Positions 1 through 9,400 of a stretch of 35,221 nucleotides of DNA are shown here, in pieces. Origin of the DNA: CAZNPL01 sp964574815 (GTDB lineage: Bacteria; Planctomycetota; Phycisphaerae; UBA1845). Numbering within the stretch: position 1 is the stretch's first letter; every line of letters starts with the position of its first letter. The DNA lies in assembly GCA_964574815.1 (NCBI GenBank), contig CAZNPL010000053.1, positions 1-35,221 of the forward strand, in the 5' to 3' direction. The notes below the pieces were generated by a model that was not told where the DNA came from, did not search any database, and saw only the letters and a program-made list of their open reading frames with translations. The position numbers were made by a program, and so were the translations under genes.

Positions 1-22
1 CGCCCGCACCCCCGGGCACCGC

Positions 23-1828
23 TCAACAAGGCATTATGGTACGCTTGTTTTGGGAATAGTCCACCGTGAGGTTCGCGCTGCCGTCGTCGTTGATCTGAGA
101 GATCGCCTGTTCAGCGACCCCGTCCAGCACGTTGTTCCAGAGAATCGAGGTGAGAATCGTCACCGGATTGGAGCCTGCGACAAGGACTCCGCCCGATGAC
201 GCGCCCAACGCCGTCGTCCCCGAGTTCGCCGTCACCGTGCAGTTCACCATGGACAGGTCGTTGGCAGTGTTCTGAACCGCGCCGCCCCGCACGGCGTCGT
301 TCGCAACGAAGATGCTGTTATCGATCGACGTCGTCCCCAGCGTGTTCGACATCCCGCCTCCCGCAACACCCGCCGAGTTGCCCAGAAAACGGCAGCGCGA
401 AATCGAAACATTGGCCGACTCGGCCCAGATCCCGCCGCCTGATTCGGTGGCCACGTTTCCGACAAGCGTGCAGCCTTCGATATGAGGCGATGGCGCACCC
501 GGGCCATGATTTGCGATTCCGCCGCCCGACACCGCATGGTTACCTTCGATACGGCAGTTCCGGATCGTCGGACTGCCGCCGGAATTGCGGATTCCTCCGC
601 CAAGCTGATCCTCCCCGCCAGGGCCGTCGGCATAGCCACCCGTAATGACGAATCCATCGAGAATGACTTCGTTCGTTGCGTTATCTGTGGTGACGACATG
701 ATGGGCGTTGTTCACAAGGTTGTCCGGGTTGGGCAGCCGGCAGACGCCGTCCTCGCACCGTCCGCCATACAAGTCGCAATCCGGGGAATCATGCGTGCAT
801 TCAACAGCGTCGTCACCGGTCACATCACCGCTCAGTATCGTTGGATGGCGCTCCGGATCACGGAGGCCGCGCGAGCGTTCTCCGCCCGAGAATCCACCGT
901 AGATCCCCAAAGATTGGATCTCGTGGCCGTAAGGATCCAGAGCCGGCGGAATCAAGAACGTGTCCGTTTCGGCATCGCCTGGCGTATAGACCCCTTCGGC
1001 CACCCAGATCTCCGTTCCGGACTCGGCCACCGCGAGGGCGTCCTGTAGGTCGGCGAAGGCGGTGTCCCAGCTCAGCCCGTTGAATGGCCCGGTGGCCCGC
1101 GAGTCAACATGAATCACCACTCCGCTTTCGTAGGCGCCAATATCAACGACGCCGCGCAGGACGCGAGGCGCCCCGGCCAGGTCTGTCGCGATGCCCTCAA
1201 CCGCGAGATTGTCGCCCTCGTCACGGCATGGGCTGTCGTACTCGAGCGTCAGCGACCCGAGATCGTCATCCACCCCGTCCCAGCCGTTCGCCCATGGCCT
1301 GGGATCGCGCGTAAAGAGCGGGTCGTCGTCGATGTTGCCGGCCCCCGCGATGACGGAGCCGTCGTCCGGATCAGCGTCCTGCACGCACGAGTACGTCACG
1401 ACGACGCCCGTTCCGTTGATCTGCGCTTCCGTCGCCGCGCTCGCACCATCGCGCTCGTTTTTCCATAAGATGGAGTTCCTCACGGCCGCGCTGCCGGAGC
1501 CGACCACGTACACGCCTCCGGCGTTCTCGGCTGTGTCATTGACCTCGGAGTTGGCCACGATCGTCGAGTTCGTGACCTCCAGATTGGTGGATTCGCTGTA
1601 TACCGCCCCGCCCGCTCCCGTCACCGCGTTACCAACAAACAGCGAATTCACCAGCTCGACGTTCGCCCCGGCGGCGTAAACACCGCCGCCGGTGACGGCC
1701 CGGTTGCCCAGAAAGCGGCACCGCTTGAAAACAACGGCATCACCGCTCTGGCCGTAGGAAATCCCTGAACCTCCCAAAACAATCGCCGTCGCCAGAACCT
1801 TTAACACAAGATGCTTTCGATGATGCAT
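23..1828 (-). CDS. Secreted parallel beta-helix (PMP-like) protein, rearranged at both ends
   Basis: Predicted extracellular or cell-surface protein of about 601 residues. I start it at the ATG at 1828 because a signal peptide follows (MHHRKHLVLKVLATAIVLGG, then SGISYGQ) and a GGGAGG ribosome site lies upstream; the open frame continues to 2038 without such support. Right-handed beta-helix repeats of the type RCRFLGN / GGGVYA / NSILW fill the protein. A normal unit start (HVDSRATG...SWDTAFADLQDAL...IWVAEGVYTP, about residues 240-290) appears only in the middle. The signal peptide is therefore joined directly to the late part of one helix unit, and a second, more complete unit follows. That second unit stops abruptly after VDYSQ with an unrelated tail, without the DIGAYE closing motif found in the first. 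A short cysteine insert (CTHDSPDC...C...C) lies in the second unit. Ligand and function are unknown. Paralogous to the next gene. Confidence 0.72.
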   Translation of the reverse strand: MHHRKHLVLKVLATAIVLGGSGISYGQSGDAVVFKRCRFLGNRAVTGGGVYAAGANVELVNSLFVGNAVTGAGGAVYSESTNLEVTNSTIVANSEVNDTAENAGGVYVVGSGSAAVRNSILWKNERDGASAATEAQINGTGVVVTYSCVQDADPDDGSVIAGAGNIDDDPLFTRDPRPWANGWDGVDDDLGSLTLEYDSPCRDEGDNLAVEGIATDLAGAPRVLRGVVDIGAYESGVVIHVDSRATGPFNGLSWDTAFADLQDALAVAESGTEIWVAEGVYTPGDAETDTFLIPPALDPYGHEIQSLGIYGGFSGGERSRGLRDPERHPTILSGDVTGDDAVECTHDSPDCDLYGGRCEDGVCRLPNPDNLVNNAHHVVTTDNATNEVILDGFVITGGYADGPGGEDQLGGGIRNSGGSPTIRNCRIEGNHAVSGGGIANHGPGAPSPHIEGCTLVGNVATESGGGIWAESANVSISRCRFLGNSAGVAGGGMSNTLGTTSIDNSIFVANDAVRGGAVQNTANDLSMVNCTVTANSGTTALGASSGGVLVAGSNPVTILTSILWNNVLDGVAEQAISQINDDGSANLTVDYSQNKRTIMPC

Positions 1829-1943
1829 GATTGAGCCTCCCCGAACGGGCACCAAACGCACCGCTTCGCCCGCCTGTTCTCTTTTCGATGGAATGGACTT
1901 GCCGATGAACATAGTGCCGCTGCGCGCGTCAACGTGCCACGCC

Positions 1944-3800
1944 TTACGGAGCTGTGACCGTGATCGTCGTGCCGTTGTCGAGAATCGGTTGGATCGGGCG
2001 CCGGTTCGAATGACCGGCCATGGTTCCCCGCGTCCCATCTCCCGGGACGACCGTTACCTGAAAAGTTCCACTCGCGTCTCGTGATGACTGGTAGACAAAC
2101 GTGGCCAGATACGCCGGCGTCGCCGAATCGACCGAGCCCTCATGCAGGAGGCTCACGATTCGGGGCGCAGACACATCAACGGCCGTCAACGGCTTGAGGC
2201 CTGCAAACACATAGTCCCGTCTGCGTTCGTCTACCCGCACGTCGTCAATCTCGAGCGTCCCGCTCGATCCGCCGGTCAGGGCAAGGGCGAGCTCGTAGCC
2301 CCGCAGGCCGGAAACTCGGTCGGCAAATACGTCAACCTCGAACCGCGCCCCCGCCGGGCCAGATGCCGATCTGGTCGACAGGCTGATCTCAAAAGTCTCG
2401 GTGGCCGAACCCGACCCGCCGGTCGCCCCCGTCTCCGTAGCCGCGGGTGCAGGTGAGGGCGACGGCTGTGGGCACGGATTCGGATCGCACGAGTCAAGAC
2501 TCGAGTAATACTCGCCTCCGGCATCCACGCATGCCGCGGCAGTTCGAAGGTCGCACATGCCGTTCAAGCAGCAGACGGCCGGACCGCACGGATTCGGAGT
2601 CCCATCGCAAGACCTCTCCCCCGAAAGGAAAGTGCCCTCGCTCGCTTCGCAGTCGGCTTTCGGGGCTGTGGTGCACGAATCCGGATTGTAGAAGCAGCAG
2701 ACGTTCGTTCCGCAGCACGGGTCAATGCCGCCGACAGCATCGCTCACGGCCAAGACGTCATTGACGTTGAGGACACCGTTCGGTTCGCACGGTTCGACGT
2801 CGTTATCCTCGAAGGTGCATGTGTCGAAGTTGCCCTCAATCCCGTCAAGAATGCAGAAGATATCAAAGAGATTGAGAACGCCGTCACGAGTGGTGTCACC
2901 ATAGCGCCCCATATCGCTCTCGCTGCACTGGTACTCCTCGCAGATCATGTGTGTGCAGACGCCCGTCGTATCCAGACAATCTCGCCAGCTAAGGCACGGG
3001 ACCAGATACACCCCGCCCCCGTCGCCCGCCTGGCCTTCCTGGTCGAGGGCGACGTTGTTGGCAAAGGTGCAATCTTCAAACACCGGAAAACTGACCGAGT
3101 CGCGTATCGCCACGCCACCGCCGTGGAACGCGTAGTTGTCTTCAAACGTGCAATTCAAAAACGTCGGATTACCGACCCATATGATAGCGCCGCCGCCGAA
3201 TTGCTCTCGGTAGTCCCCGTTTGCCATGCCGCCGGCGATTGTGAAACCATCCAACGTCGCCGGCGCCTGCCCCGGCTCCGAGACGACCCCCATGGCCGTC
3301 ACCACGTGGTAGCTGTTTTCGCCCCGACAGTGCCCCTCGATACATAGTGTGGTTTGCGCCTCCAAATCGCAGTCGAAGTCGAATTCACACTTTAGGTCGT
3401 CGTCCGCCGCCAGGTCGCCGCTCAGGACGGTCAGGAAGCGCCCCGGATCGCGTCCGGCCGCCGGCTCCCGAGCGCCGGCAAACCCTCCCAGAATTTGGAC
3501 GCCCGGAATCAGTGCAAACGACGCGGCCCGGTCCTCAGCCCCTGCCAAGCAAGGTCGGTACACACCCTGAGCGACCCAGATTTCCTGCACTTCGCTTCCG
3601 ACACCAGAGGCCTCCGTCAATGCCTCCTGCAGCGTCTGGTACGCCGTCTCCCAACTCGTACCGTCGCCCGACGTTGCCACACTTCCATCGACACACCGGG
3701 CGTATGACGGAACTTCTGCACCCCACAGTTCCAGGTCGTGCGCAAGGCACGTGATACATACCACGACCACACTTTTGAGCGCCGCTGCTCTTGTCGACAT
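1944..3800 (-). CDS. Secreted beta-helix protein with dockerin-like, Cys-rich and cohesin-like C-terminal modules
   Basis: Predicted secreted protein of about 618 residues. The ATG at 3800 is preferred over the longer open frame (to 3926) because a signal peptide follows (MSTRAAALKSVVVVCITCLA) and GGGAG stands upstream. Order: a PMP-type start (SWETAYQTLQEAL, EIWVAQGVYRP, GGFAGARE, LSGDLAADD), then GGG-containing helix repeats (about 20-280). Next come two EF-hand/dockerin-like units (RDGVLNLFDIFCILDGI and NGVLNVNDVLAVSDAVGGID, about 300-360) and two CC-x-C rich repeats (about 365-450). A Pro/Ser/Ala linker leads to a C-terminal beta domain (about 475-618) that resembles the cohesin/carbohydrate-binding fold by pattern (FEVDVFADRVSGLRGYELAL). 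A cysteine insert follows LSGD, at the same site as in the neighbouring paralogue. Dockerin-like units suggest docking or calcium-dependent folding, but the partner is unknown. The gene lies 115 bp upstream of its paralogue on the same strand. Confidence 0.8.
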   Translation of the reverse strand: MSTRAAALKSVVVVCITCLAHDLELWGAEVPSYARCVDGSVATSGDGTSWETAYQTLQEALTEASGVGSEVQEIWVAQGVYRPCLAGAEDRAASFALIPGVQILGGFAGAREPAAGRDPGRFLTVLSGDLAADDDLKCEFDFDCDLEAQTTLCIEGHCRGENSYHVVTAMGVVSEPGQAPATLDGFTIAGGMANGDYREQFGGGAIIWVGNPTFLNCTFEDNYAFHGGGVAIRDSVSFPVFEDCTFANNVALDQEGQAGDGGGVYLVPCLSWRDCLDTTGVCTHMICEEYQCSESDMGRYGDTTRDGVLNLFDIFCILDGIEGNFDTCTFEDNDVEPCEPNGVLNVNDVLAVSDAVGGIDPCCGTNVCCFYNPDSCTTAPKADCEASEGTFLSGERSCDGTPNPCGPAVCCLNGMCDLRTAAACVDAGGEYYSSLDSCDPNPCPQPSPSPAPAATETGATGGSGSATETFEISLSTRSASGPAGARFEVDVFADRVSGLRGYELALALTGGSSGTLEIDDVRVDERRRDYVFAGLKPLTAVDVSAPRIVSLLHEGSVDSATPAYLATFVYQSSRDASGTFQVTVVPGDGTRGTMAGHSNRRPIQPILDNGTTITVTAP

Positions 3801-5136
3801 GAATGGTCTCCCGTGACGCCTGACCTCGGCCTGACAATAGGATGCCCGGGCGCCCGCCACCGAGGCGACGCGATCGCTCGTCGGGCTGCTGCTGAGCACG
3901 TGCTGCCGCGCGCACCACGTGCGCACTTACCACTTATACGGGTTCCTTCACGAAAGGAATCCGCTGTGAACCTCCATTTGGCGCACTTACGACTAGAACA
4001 TCGAGTACTGCAGTTTGCTCATTTCAAGAGGCCGCGTGCCCGCGCCTCTCCGCGCTTTTAATGACGAGGATGCGGAATCCGGAAGTGCCTCTTCGCTGTC
4101 CGCCATCCCCGACCAATCCCCTGAAAGATCAGTCCCTGGAATCCCGGTCTTGGCGTCACCCCAGACCACCTTTTTTATGAGGCTTCGAAGCTTACCGATT
4201 GTCTAGCTTAACGCAAGCCTTTTTTTAATCAAAACGAAAAAAAATTTCTGTCGGTGACCGGCCGCCGTCGCAGAGCTTCGCGCATTGCCAAAGATATGAT
4301 TCTCCATGAAAGGGACGGCACCAGCGGTTGACGCTGGGGAAGCAGGCGACGAGCCCACATCACAGCACTTTGGTCGTATATCACTTGTGACTTCCAAAGC
4401 CCGCGTTCTCCGGCAGTGTGCGCGTCTCGAAAGTAGACACGCCGGGCGCGTCGAAGATGTGGACCAACCATTGTAGGCCGAACGCTCGGCACGGGCCGAG
4501 GCGCTTGCCGACGAGTTCGACGGCGACGATGTGGCGCCGGCATTCGCCGCTGGCCGCACTCCCAGCCGGCGGGCCGCAGAGCCGCTGGCAGATGGACAGG
4601 CGCTGCCCGCCCAGAGGAAGTCGTACTGGAGGCTGGCGGTATCATGGCCTCGGCCAACAACTCGTCTACGGAGGTTCAACGGTGGCACGGTTGCAGACGT
4701 GCGGTGGGGGTCGGCAACAAAGGGCCGGTCGTCGCGAACATCCGAGGCGGCATCCCCAGGAAATCTGGGCCAGGCTGAATGGCGATGGGGCGCGGCCGTC
4801 TCCTGCTCCAGCCGCAGCATCGTCGTGCTACAAACGTCGCCTTTTCTATGCCCGTGATGGTTCTCAGCATGGTGGACACATAACTTCCGCGAGGTCAGCC
4901 ACTTGCATTCCGGCCCGAGCCCCCGCCTTCGTCGCGCCGTCGGTCTATCCCTTGCTTTGCTTGCGGTTAACGGCCTTGCCGTGGCACAAGGCGATAGCTC
5001 ACCAACGTTCATCAAACGCAGCTATCGCGCTACCGGCAAGCCCGTTCAAGATTCGCGCCCCTCGTCAGAAAGCGATTCCGATTGACCCGTCGGACGAGAG
5101 GCGGTAGTATCCGTAAGTTCTTGCAGGACAACGCCT
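3801..5136. other. Gene-poor intergenic region
   Basis: No convincing gene is seen in about 1.3 kb. Open frames on both strands give low-complexity Arg/Ala/Pro-rich translations without recognisable motifs and look like GC-rich chance frames. Around 4205-4250 is an AT-rich island with T7 and A8 runs about 12 bases apart, unusual for this GC-rich DNA; it could be an UP-like or terminator-like element. Decayed coding sequence on the minus strand cannot be excluded, but I cannot name a family. Confidence 0.4.
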
Positions 5137-5211
5137 CGGGGCGTAGCTCAGCCTGGTTAGAGTGCTTGACTGGGGGTCAAGAGGTCGCTGGTTCAAATCC
5201 AGTCGCCCCGA
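5137..5211 (+). tRNA. tRNA-Pro (anticodon GGG)
   Basis: A complete cloverleaf can be drawn. The acceptor stem is CGGGGCG/CGCCCCG (7 bp, perfect), with D-stem GCTC/GAGT and anticodon stem CTTGA/TCAAG around loop CTGGGGG (anticodon GGG, 5172-5174). The T-arm is GCTGG-TTCAAAT-CCAGT and the discriminator base is A at 5211. The 3' CCA is not encoded. It reads CCC and CCT codons. It stands alone, with no tRNA neighbours. Confidence 0.95.
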
Positions 5212-5415
5212 ATCGTTGCCCTCTTTCCTGCGCCTTTTTATGCATGGTGTTCCTATGACGACGTGTGCGCTGCGAGGATCAACGCATGGTCGTGTAGTCG
5301 CCGCATCGTGAGCCCAGCGATACAACTTCATTTGGGCAAGTCGTTGCCGATCGACAATCAAGAGGGCTGTGCGCGATTGCGAACATGCAAGCGGACTCTT
5401 TAGGGAGGCTCACGC

Positions 5416-6092
5416 ATGAAGAAGACAGCGCGAACCACATTGTTTATCGTGGCCGGAGCACGACTCGGCTGGGCTCATGACGAGCGTCTTCATGTCGATC
5501 CCGTCGATGTGGTGGTTGACGAACCCGTGCACGTTCGAATCACGGGTGTTCCAGATCGGCGAACAGTCACCGTCCGTGCACGATGGTCGAGACAGGCGAC
5601 CTTCAGTGGGATTCCCTGAACGAGTCCCAACCTCGCGACGGGGTCGTCGATCTCGCCGAGGATGCCCCAACAAGTGAGTCTTATGGCGTCGTTAGCCAGA
5701 TGGGCTTCGTATGGTCGATGACCGCTTCGGAAACGAAAACCGACCATCCTCGCATGTTCGCGTGGTTCGGCGCGGAATGCTTGACACTCGATCTCACGGT
5801 GCGCGTCAGTGACGGGACTCTGCGCCAGCGACTCATCCGAAGAACGATGCTCCCGGGAGTTCGCCGGGGCGAGGTGTGCAACGAAGGCCTTGTCGGAGTC
5901 TGCTTCCTACCGAAAAACGCGACGAACCTGCCGAGCATTATCTTTCTGAGCGGCTCCAGAGGGGGGAGGGACGAGACGACTGCCGTGCTGCTGTCGTCGG
6001 AAGGACACACGCCATTCCTCCGCGTCACTGGCCATCGCTCCGCAATCGCTTATTGCACTTCCAAGGTGCGAGTGCTTTCACTTACTTCGTGA
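5416..6092 (+). pseudogene. Broken acyl-CoA thioester hydrolase / BAAT-like gene
   Basis: An ATG at 5416 with a good GGGAGG site starts a reading frame with a short signal-like N-terminus. It continues HVDPVDVVVDEPVHVRITGV...TVTVRARW, the pattern I associate with the N-terminal domain of acyl-CoA thioesterase/bile acid-CoA:amino acid N-acyltransferase (BAAT) proteins. This frame stops at 5619. The continuation of the same domain is in another frame from about 5583: GVVDLAEDAP, SYGVVSQMGFVWSM, then GLVGVCFLP...PSIIFLSGSRGG, the entry to the alpha/beta-hydrolase domain. A shift of one frame is therefore needed near 5580-5600. After LLSSEGH similarity fades, and the catalytic half of the hydrolase domain is absent before the stop at 6092. 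It looks like a decayed, truncated gene. A sequencing indel could explain the first shift but not the missing C-terminal half. Confidence 0.65.
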
Positions 6093-6474
6093 AGATGAGG
6101 CACAGATCGACTCTTGTCCCCTCGCAGCCGCACGTCAGCGCACGCCCGCTGCCGGATTACAGGGAATTCAGCCCACCTTGATGTCGTTTTCATCCCCCGC
6201 GTGCATCCTCTACAAAGACAAGATAGCCGACCGTAGGACTCTTTTGGGGCAGCGGCCTCTGGCGGGTTTCGGGGCTGGTGTGGTTCCAGGCAGCACTTCC
6301 CCGGAACGATTCGACGGTGTCGACAGCGAAGGCACGCGTCGTAACGAGCGCACCCACCCCACTTACCGGCGTCGCAGAAAGAAGAACGGAAGTCTCGATC
6401 TGGCTTGGCTACGTGAGGAGTTCTTACGGTCATACAGGCATTTGGCAAACGACATGGTCAAGGGTAGGCATTCT

Positions 6475-9400
6475 ATGGCATTCCAGTCCAGAGTCGCGCG
6501 TACGGTAAAGCGCTCTCGCCCGGTTCAGGTTTCGATCCACCGACACATTCGGACGCCGGCTCATTCACGCCGGGCGTTGACAACCTTTTTGAACAGGCCG
6601 CTTCGTGCGGGCGTGACGCTCGCAACATCACTCACGGTGTTGCTCGGTTATACAAGTTTCCTTGGCTGCGCCACGACGGACAGGTATCAATCATCAGTAC
6701 AATCTCGGGCAGGCACTCCACGCACCATCGAGCACAGCACCAGCGTGCCGGGGCCCAAGAACGCCGACCCGACCAACCCCTACGAGGCGGCCGAGTACTT
6801 TCGTCGAGAGCGAATGAACGAAGACGGCACGGTTCCGGTCGGCGCCCTGTTGCGCGCCCAGCGCCAACGGCGACGGATGTTGGCGCATGGTCCGGCGGTG
6901 GCCGATGCGGGTATCGACTCGGGGAGCTGGAACTGGCTGGGACCCGGAAACGTCGGCGGACGCATTCGCTCCATCATCGTGCACCCCACACGCACGAACG
7001 AAATGCTCGTCGGATCGGTGAGCGGTGGTATCTGGAAGACGACCAACGGAGGGTCATCGTGGCGGCCGATCAACGATTTTCTGCCGTCACTGGCCGTCGG
7101 GTCGATGGCCATCGATCCGAATGACGCCGAGACAGTGTACGCCGGCACCGGCGAAAGCTTCGCGAACATCCAGGGGAACGGCATCTTCAAGTCCACCGAC
7201 TTCGGTGAGACGTGGAACCCGATTTCGAGCACACTCGACTCGGCCGCCGGCGATGATTTTGCCTTCGTCAACCGGATCGATGTGCATCCGAGCGACAGCG
7301 ACACGATTCTCGCGGCCACCGAGGACGGCATTTTTCGAACGACGGACGGCGGCGGCATCTGGGACACCGAACGCTTCGGACAAGTGGCGGACATCGACTT
7401 CCACCCCACGGACGGCACGCAGGCGATCGCCGGAGGATGCTTCAACGGCCAGGCGTGGTATTACGACACCAGCGGCCCATCGCCGGTATGGAGTGCGGCG
7501 ACGTTCAACGGGACGCCGGCCACCACCACGCTCAACTCGACCGGAAGCTGCCCCGGCTCGCCGAGCCAGACGCTGCTGAATGTTGGATCCACCAGCGAGT
7601 TCACACAAGGGGAGCCCATCACCGTGGGCACCGAGCCGACTACCGTTCGCCAGGTGATCGACGGTAATCAGATGTGCACGAACAATCTTTTCGGCACACA
7701 CTCTTCCGGCGAAGCGGTGACGATCAATCTGACCGGGCGGGTGGAGGTGGCCTACGCGGCTGCGAGCCCGAACATCGTTTACGCCTCAATAGACGTAAGT
7801 AACGGAGCCCTGTTCCGCTCGACCGACGGCGGGCAGACATACAACTTCGTCAGCAACCTCAACCACATGTGGGGGCAGGGCAATTACAACAACGCGCTGT
7901 GGATCGATCCGGTGGACGACGACGGGCAGAGGATGCTGCTCGGCGGCGGTGCGTTGCTGCGCAGTCTCGACGGCGGCAATACGTTGCGCGGCGTCGGGCG
8001 CGGTTCGCACGCCGACCGGCACGTGTTGGTCGCCCACCCGGATTACGACGGCAACGACAATAAGATCGTATTTCAGGGCAACGACGGGGGCATCTATAAG
8101 GCCACCGACGTGCTTCGCATGCTCCCCACCTTCCCCTGCACCGGGGATGGCGACTGTGGCTCGGGCCAGGTCTGCGACAACGACGCCAATTTGTGCACTT
8201 TTCAGAACTTCGGCTGGCAGGAGCTCAACAACGAGTTGGGCGTGACTCAGTTCTATCATGCCAGCGTCAATCCCGACACCGGCGTTGTCGTCGGTGGTAC
8301 TCAGGATAACGGATCGCCCGTCTTCGAACCTGCGGAGGGGACCGAGATGTGGGGTTCGATGAGCGGCGGAGACGGCGGATACACGGCCTCCGATCCGACA
8401 AACTCCAGCATCTTCTACGGCGAGTATATAAATGCCCGCGTGCTGCGCAGCACCGACGGGGGGGACGACTCCAGCTACATCCACGCCGACAGCATCGCGA
8501 ACGCCAACGGCGGATGCTCGTCCGTGCAGTCGGGCGACATCGCCGACGCGTGCAGCGGCAACGCGAACTTCATCTCCCCCTTCGTGATGGATCCGAACAA
8601 CAGCAGCCGCCTGCTGGTCGGGGCGGCCCGCCTTTGGCGAAGCAACAATGCCGACGGCTCGAACCCGAGCTGGTCGGTCATCAAGGGTTTTGTGAATTCT
8701 TCCACGCCGAACGCCTGGGGCGGGCGGATCTCGGCGATCGCCGTGGCCGAGGGCGACGCCGATCTGATCTGGGTGGGACACAACAACGGCGACGTTTTCA
8801 TGACCGAAAACGGGACGGACTCCAGTCCTACGTGGGAGAAGATGGACGACGGAACGCCGTTGCTTCCCAATCGCATGTGCCTCAGCATCGCCATCGATCG
8901 CAACGACCATGATCGCGTGTATGCGGCATTCGGCGGGTTCAACGCAGACAACGTCTGGCGGACCAACACGAGCGATGCGGGCACCGACTGGGACCGCATC
9001 ACCGGTGCGATGCCGATGGCGCTGCCCGCGCTGCCGGTGCACGCCGTGACGGTGCACCCCAACCAGCCCGGATGGCTCTACGTCGGGACGGATCTGGGGA
9101 TCTTCACCTCGGAGAACGACGGCGAAACCTGGTCGGCGATGAACGACGGGCCGGCGAACGTCATCGTGAAGCATCTCTTCTGGCGCAACAACGAGCAGCT
9201 TTATGCCGCGACATTCGGGCGCGGCGTTTACAGGACCGATCCGATCGTAGTCGACTGCAATGGTAACGAGACGATCGATCTGGTCGACATCACCGAGGGC
9301 GACAGTGACGACTGCAACCTCAACTTCGTGCCCGACGAGTGCGAGGCTGACTGCAATGACAACGGCACACCCGACGACTGCGACCTGGCCCGTCCCGTGA

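Noticed and set aside
21..60. Integron attC-like site (GCTCAAC with an AACAAG/CTTGTT inverted repeat)
   Set aside because: Only one half matches the core-site consensus and the opposite box is wrong; no integron integrase is seen.
4203..5015. A 270-codon minus-strand frame in the gene-poor region
   Set aside because: No ribosome site, no recognisable motif, low-complexity composition; treated as chance.
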